Assembly (NCBI GenBank): GCA_964036155.1
Contig: OZ038422.1
Location: 87,443,201 to 87,507,200, forward strand
Length of the DNA: 64,000 bases
Source of the DNA: Diploscapter coronatus
Lineage: Eukaryota; Nematoda; Chromadorea; Rhabditida; Rhabditidae
Reading direction: 5' to 3'
The notes beneath the pieces are model-generated. The model saw only the letters and a list, made by a program, of their open reading frames with translations. It was not told where the DNA came from and searched no databases. Of the stretch, positions 57,975 to 64,000 are shown one piece after another. The first letter of the stretch is position 1. Each line of letters starts with the position of its first letter. A program made the translations under genes and the position numbers.

Positions 57975-60900
57975 TTAAATCGGATATGTGAAATATGAAA
58001 CCCGAAAGGGGATCTCATATATGATATATCCGCATACCTTTGGGTCGGAGTGTTGGCCCCATGCGCGTGCGCGTAATGGTTCCTGACGGCCCTTTGTAGA
58101 ACCTCGATCTGAGCCCGCATTTCTTCCTGTGCAGCTACCAACTTCTGCATGGAGCAATGCATTTCTGCTACCAGCTAAAGTGGATATATCAAATCCGGGT
58201 TTACCCCTTTTATCCCAATCCCATTTATCTCTTACCCTCGTAACTTGCTGTGCATTGACAGAGTTACTCTCGCTGAAAACGCGCATTTCGTTCTTGATGG
58301 ATCGAAATCTGAAATGTCGTTTCAATCCAATTCAAGCTTTCCAGAACATACGCATGAATAGCCCTGAGGAATTTCCTCTGCTGAGCCCTAAGTCTTCCGT
58401 CGAACCCTTCGCCGGCCTTCAGATAGACGTGGATTTTCCAGGTGTGTTGGAGAACCTAAATTTAAATAAACAAAAATAAGCCCTTGCCAGTTTTTAAAAT
58501 AAATTTTCACCCTCGCCGCAGCGTGCTTGTGCTCCCTCGTCAACTTGCTGTCGTACATGAAATTATTGACATTTCTTTGTCCCTGAGATAGAAGAATATT
58601 TCTCGAAATCACCGCAATTAGAATTGAGGAAATTATGGCTCCCTGAAATTACAAGATGACGACGACAAATTGTCGCGTGAGGATTCTGAATCCTACCATG
58701 ACGCCGACGAATATAGCCAGAATTCTGCCAGCGTTCGTCTGGGGAACTACGTCTCCATATCTGGGGAAAACAATACTCAAATTTGAAAAAAAAACTGAGT
58801 TGCAGGTTTTTGTTAACAAATTCTTCAAGACGGATCAGGCAATAGTTCTGCATGCCTCAAATATCACCGATACCAAATTTGAAGAAGAACCTGCGCTCTC
58901 CAAACATACCCATTTAACATGAACGTGATTGCGATAAACCACAGCGCATTCGAGTACATGATCGATGGAGCATCCTGGTCTTCAAGGCCGAATCTGCAGG
59001 GAAATCATAAATCAGCATTTGCTCGATGAAGGTCAGCTTTTTCACCTTTCCAGAGTGACGAAGGCCCACGACATGAGCAGCCAGAAGATGATCGTGAAAG
59101 TTGTAAGAAAAAGTAGGGGTCTTTGATCAAGCACAGTCTTCATAACGAACGAAAAGTTAACTTGGATTCGATTTAGAGCGGCTAGAGTTCTAGTCGAGGC
59201 GTCCTTAAATCTATACTTGTAAAAAGGCATTATAGTTTCTCAAATACCTGAAATTGTTTACTGTGTAGAACCATAAATCTAGCGAACAAATACGATCGGC
59301 ACAGCATTAACATGGACAGAAGCACGTCCACGGGAACCTAAATGAAAGGGACATGGCTTGGCTTAATCCAAATTTCAGAGTTTCTGATTTTACCTCTCTG
59401 ACATCGAAAGTCCTGCCGGAATGGGTAGCGTGAATGGATCGGCTAGATTCGATGAACGACCATTTCATAGTGCCGGTTCCTGAAGGCAATCGGCTTTTTG
59501 GCAAGCTTCGAAACTTGAAATTCTTGATATATACCAGGTAAAGGACATATCATGCAGATTATAAATTCGATAAGGAATTGGCAAATTCTTTCTGGCGTTA
59601 AAACCACTCTCCAATCGTCAGCACCGCAGTCGACCAAATCGAGCTTAAGAAAATGTGTTCCTAGGGCTGTAAATGCTTAGATATGTGTGTGTGCGTGTAC
59701 ACGCATAATGAGATAGTGTGTATTTCCGATAGAACATAGGGAGATCATGTCTTTCTCTCCCTCTCCAAAATACACACTATTTCGTTATGCGTGTAAATGT
59801 GCGTGCGCGCGTGTGTCTAAACATTTACAGCCCCGTTTGATCCTCTGAAATGAATGATAGAAAAAATACCATAATATCATTGGCATGATAGAGCACGATT
59901 TGCACAAGCAATGCAATTGTAGTTAGCGCTATGAATGATCGAAGTAATAGGGATACAGGATGCATCTAAATGTTCAAATCGACAAAATAAGTGATTAGAT
60001 GATGATATGCCTTATCAATTCCAAACAGTTTCTGCGATGTAATTTCGGAATCGATCATCATGACAACCACTCCAACCAGGGCCAACGCCACTGCTCTATC
60101 GGTGATTCGGACTCTGATAGCAAAATGATCAGTTTGATCGGATTATCAGAACCTCTATACCTGTTTGACAATCTCTCGGATCTGACTCGATATACCAGTT
60201 TGACTTGACTCGAATCGACCGGCACCCCATATCGGCTATTATTCCGTTTAAAATGACTTGACGTATGTCTTGTGCCGGCAGAGCCATTACTCTCACAAAA
60301 TGCTACGGCACCTTTAATTTTCCAACTAAAAATAATGCCGACATTTCAAATAAAAACCTTTTTCAAATGAGCTTTTCTGCGATTCAATTAGTCTTTCCGT
60401 AGGGTTTGAGCGAATGTGGTTGATCTTCAATTGAGATCCCGTGTCTTCCACAGTAATTACAGGACCATGATGTCCACCTCCTGAAACGTAGGGCCTGGTT
60501 TTTTGTCGTTTTTAAAACATTACGATTAGAATCAAGAGATTCTCGACTATAGTCAATTCTTGTATAGGCCGGTGGCAAAGAGCCCATCTTTTTTCTGGCT
60601 GACAGAAGATTGCGGAATTGTTGCCTGCTTCCATTCAATCTCAGGAAATCGGTCGAAACCTAAAAACTTATTAAAATAAGTAAGTCATAAACATCATATT
60701 TTTGTTCCAAGTTTTTTACCTCTTGAAAAGTTGAATCCCTTCGCTTAGAGGGCGCTGGCGCTTTGAGCATTTCTTATCAATAACTTAACGGAGTTTTTGA
60801 AGTTTTAAAACAAAATCCGGAAAAATCTCGCGAAGTTGAGAAAGTCTTTAGCCTTGCAAGGATAAGGAAATGTGAGAGCCAAAGGCGTGAAAAATGTCGC

Positions 60901-63083
60901 CCGTTTAAATTGGTAATCCGAAACGCGCGGACGAGTGAAAAATCCTTGAAGAATAGAAGAGAAAATAGAGCATGTCAATAGCGCAAGATTTATCCTTTCT
61001 GCCAGAAAATTTAGAACTTTGAATTCCGAAAGAAATTAATTTGATCGCGAGAAAACTAATGTCTGTAGCAGCTTCTTCTATAGACCTGGTCGAATGTGCA
61101 GAATTGAAGAATTCGAAAATGAAGAAGATGCTTCAAGGAGACCTTTTTTCTCATTCAAACAATCGAGACGAAAAATTTTAGGCGGCATCTTTTAAACCGA
61201 CGACCGAAAAATTGGACGCTCTAGCATGCAACGGACGGGGATCTAGGGCCGTGTCGAGAAGAAGAAAAGAAGAACTGACAAGTGCATCGGGGAAAACATA
61301 GACCAGAATTGGTTTGGAGAGGTACGTTACGGACAAAAGCCCGAGGAATTAAACATGAGGTCACATAGGCTGGATCCTCGGACGACTGCAAATTTTGAAA
61401 TTCCAAACAGGGTAAGTGCAAATGGAGCAGAAAATCATCATGTAGCATGCCGGACGATGAAAGATATGAAGATATGACTTCGGAGGAGATATGAAATCCC
61501 ATATATCTCTACCTGAGGTTGTTGAATACCTAATTTGTGGTGCTAATGAGTCGCGCCGCACGCATTCATAGCATAGGCTATTCAACCTGATTTCTTATGC
61601 TTTGCCCTCGCCGTGAAAAATTAACTATGGAAAGTTGGAGCACGCATTTTTATGTCCAGGAAGTTTGTCCTATGAGAAGATTAAGACTTGGAGAAATATT
61701 ACATAAAGTAAAAATGCGAAAATATTTGCAAGAAATATCATATCGAACTATACTCTACAGCCTATTTCGTTTATGTAACATGTGATGATGTCATATGGTT
61801 TACAAATTAGATAGTCGTAGATAAAATTATCCTATTCTTACCTTGATTAGACCGTTAGAATCGGAAGTTGTAGGGCCCTGGTGACTTGCACTCAGATCGA
61901 AACTTTTGCCGGCTGTCTTATCGAAGGATGGTCTTGGTGTACGGTAGTCTTCCTGCTCAACAGAAGGAGCCGAGGCTATTGTAGGGCCCTAAGCATTTCA
62001 TGTTCCAAAATTCCTATTGATTTTTCTGAATTTTAAAATCCTTCATAAACATGTGTTTCATCCTTCAAACTTCAACCTCTCCTAAATGGGCTTTTCGATG
62101 CTTTAGAAGTGTTCTCGTTTTTTCACCATAGGTCTCTTTATGTGCCTAATGTGAGTGCAAAATGGCCATAGCGTCAGGTATGCCAGAGTTACTATGTTAT
62201 AACATTAGTTTATGGTTAGGCATGCAGAGAAAGCGCATTTTGAGCCCTCGTATTCCAAATACAAATGACTCTTTTCCGGTGACTAGGCTCTGAGTTTAAA
62301 AGACAAACGAGCAAATTCGTGATAATTTCGTTTGAAGTAGTAGAGAAAAACACTTTGCAGAATGCATTCTAGGAATATTTTCTCGTGAATTTGTATTTTG
62401 AGGAGGTGGATGAATTCGATTATTTTTGTGCGCGATTTTCCGAATTCGCATTGCCATTTGTGTTGCATTGGAGTATTTTTTCTGAGCGCGTTCTCTTCGA
62501 GCGAGAGGAAGAGGGGAAAAGCTTAAATCTCCAGGCAAAATACAATTATCGTCTGGTGAATAATATCCAAAGTTCATTAGAAATGTGAAGGCTAGAAAGA
62601 GCGCAAATGCAATTATGGACAGATCTCATTTTCATATATTGGTATATCGATATACCTGGCACTTTTTCTCTTCAAAGATGTCTTGTCTAAATATCAAAGT
62701 CCAGAAAAATTCACTTTAGATTGGGGTACGCTATTTTCGATTTTTGACTGACTTACCAGGCTCCGATTTCTGTAGTTTTTCCGTTTATCGTTGAGAAATC
62801 GTCGAAAACTCGCTGTGTCTACTGACTGACCGGCTAAAAATTGCAAGGATGAATGAAAAATCCGCGAAAAATTGACTGACTTAGACAGGCTTTGGGCCAG
62901 AAAAGAAAATTGTAGGGGTGTGGGATGCGTAAAGACAAATGTCTCTATGAAAAACTGATCCTTAAGGAGGGGGGTTCTGTAATTAAGATCTGGACCCAAG
63001 TCTTGTCTAGGCGAGATTAGAATCCGGAGAAAAGTGGACTAACTTAGCGAAGACCGCTCCTTTTCCCTGACGGGCGAATTCAT
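57971..63083 (-). CDS. kcnl: SK-type calcium-activated potassium channel (KCNN family)
   Basis: Plasma-membrane tetrameric K+ channel opened by calcium-calmodulin. Long form starts at ATG 63083 (MNSPVREKERSSL), exons 63083-63044, 62833-62757 and 61988-61842, then VSTDFLRLNG. Short form starts at 60770 (MLKAPAPSKRRDSTFQE) and joins the same exon in phase. S1 VRITDRAVALALVGVVVMMI, S2 SLLLRSFIALTTIALLVQI, S3 ICQFLIEFIICMICPLPG, S4 VDVLLSMLMLCRSYLFAR, S5 FLTTFTIIFWLLMSWAF. Pore WFIAITFMLNGYGDVVP has the GYGD filter. S6 is followed by the calmodulin-binding domain (VNNFMYDSKLTREHKHAAAR, FLRAIHAFRSIKNEMRVF) and a coiled coil. The 3' end is uncertain: read-through past GTATGC stops at 57971, or splicing leads to another exon. 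Confidence 0.92.
59664..59834. mobile_element. Palindromic element in channel intron
   Basis: Arms of about 65 bp: GGGCTGTAAATGCTTAGATA, TGTGTGCGTG, CGCATAATGAGATAGTGTG on the left; CACACTATTTCGTTATGCG, GCGTGCGCGCGTGTG, AAACATTTACAGCCCC on the right. It lies between the S2 and S3 exons. Confidence 0.87.
60771..61841. other. Internal promoter region of the channel gene
   Basis: About 1.1 kb upstream of the short-form ATG at 60770 and inside an intron of the long form. It should contain the second promoter. No palindrome or ORF with support seen. Confidence 0.45.
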
Positions 63084-64000
63084 GACTCGGAGCGGCTGCA
63101 GGCCGAATGCCGCCTGAACGAAGCAGTAAGGACGATCCATTTCCGAGACAAATGCGATGCAAAAGCCGGACCAATTTTAGAAAACGACAATAGAAGAGAG
63201 AGGGAGAGCGCGCAGAGATGTAGAAAATTACTGCTATTGGGAAAAACGAAACACATGTAATCTGAGATACGGAATCGGCAATGAGTTGATGTCGAGATAT
63301 CGAAAACTACTGTAGAGAAAGGAAAGAGAAAATTATAAAATGACGTCAAAAGAAGTGAGTTTGCAGATAATTTGCATGCAAAGTGGATTATTTTGAAGGA
63401 TAGCTTCAAGTGAAGTGTAAATGAAGAAATAATTGATGAAGTATGAATAGCCCTTCAATAATAAATATTACTAAAACTGAGCATGCACAGCTGAATAAGT
63501 CTCATCCTTAGCATCAGAAAATCTAAGTCCATTTGTCTCTGTCTAAACGCAAAATATGGCTGCTTCAATAGCAGAAAAGGATTAGCCAGCTAAAGCTAAA
63601 GAAAGCCGGATAAAAATCACAAGTTTGAGGAGAAGCCCTGTATTTGAAGATCAGACAAATAAAAATGATGTAGTGATGAAGGAATGTATATTTGCTTTAC
63701 AAAAGATAAAATTCAATACATATCCGTTCCGTGCCATATATGATTTGTGTAATTTCATCTACCTGGGAAAGTTTTGGTTTGCAGGCAAAATGCGCAGGTA
63801 AGAGGAACTAAAATTGTAGTCTTTTCAAATAGAGAGAAAAACATTGAAAATCCGTGGGTAAAAATGTACAAATTGGAAAGTCGTCTCCCAAGCCCAGAAT
63901 CGATGCACAAAGTCGACTGAAAATCTCAAATGCCTGTCAGCGGCAAAAATCGAGGGAGCGACTCTCAAAAATTCGTCGCCCAGGCAACCGACGAAGACAA
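63084..64000. other. Upstream region of the channel long form
   Basis: About 0.9 kb to the window edge. No exon with splice sites and motif recognised; presumed promoter of the long channel transcript. Confidence 0.45.

Noticed and set aside
1..64000. CRISPR arrays, operons of bacterial type, riboswitches, prophage
   Set aside because: Spliced genes, tRNA introns and trans-splice-type acceptors show a nematode nuclear genome. No spaced direct-repeat array is present.

Overview
The window reads as nuclear DNA of a Caenorhabditis-like rhabditid nematode. Genes are cut into many short exons by introns that mostly begin GTAAG and end TTTTCAG. The recognisable proteins include nematode specialities: a divergent nuclear hormone receptor, LYST, a TBC/TLDc protein, SK-type potassium channel, membrane-anchored histidine acid phosphatases and a multi-TSR protein. 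Several have relatives that I recall as X-linked in C. elegans (lyst-1, tbc-7, a taf-7, a kcnl); that is a weak memory-based hint, not evidence. Splice models below were built by hand from reading frame, splice dinucleotides and family motifs.

Layout. 1.1-3.1 kb (-): TFIID subunit TAF7, complete in seven exons. 4.4-7.4 kb (-): nuclear hormone receptor with C4 DNA-binding domain and ligand-binding domain. 8.5-26.4 kb (+): one very large gene, a LYST homologue (ConA-like region, PH-BEACH, BEACH, WD40). 26.9-29.2 kb (-): papain-family protease with an N-terminal transmembrane anchor. 29.6-36.6 kb (+): two tandem histidine acid phosphatases with C-terminal membrane anchors; two intron-containing tRNA-Thr genes (anticodons TGT and AGT) lie in and between them. 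40.0-44.8 kb (+): secreted protein with a PAN/apple-like N-terminus and eight thrombospondin type 1 repeats. 45.5-47.7 kb (-): two small four-helix membrane proteins. 49.7-54.0 kb (-): TBC + TLDc protein (TBC1D24/TBC-7 type), with additional coding exons at 54.6-56.0 kb that may be its upstream exons. 58.0-63.1 kb (-): SK-type calcium-activated potassium channel with two alternative 5' ends. A possible small secreted peptide is encoded on the other strand at 57.7-58.0 kb.

Introns and spacers are full of short palindromic, MITE-like elements. I see about seventeen. One family has three copies, another has two copies in opposite orientation, and two hairpins share an arm sequence. Many of the otherwise unrelated elements carry the same short core, GAAATAG followed by a YG- or YA-like pair.

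No multi-gene pathway or new defence-like system is visible. The genes are mostly independent single-gene units. The most unusual observations are the pair of intron-bearing tRNA-Thr genes, a cluster of GC-AG introns and TTTAAG acceptors in the acid phosphatase genes, the shared MITE core, and a broken or non-canonical splice junction in the TSR gene.
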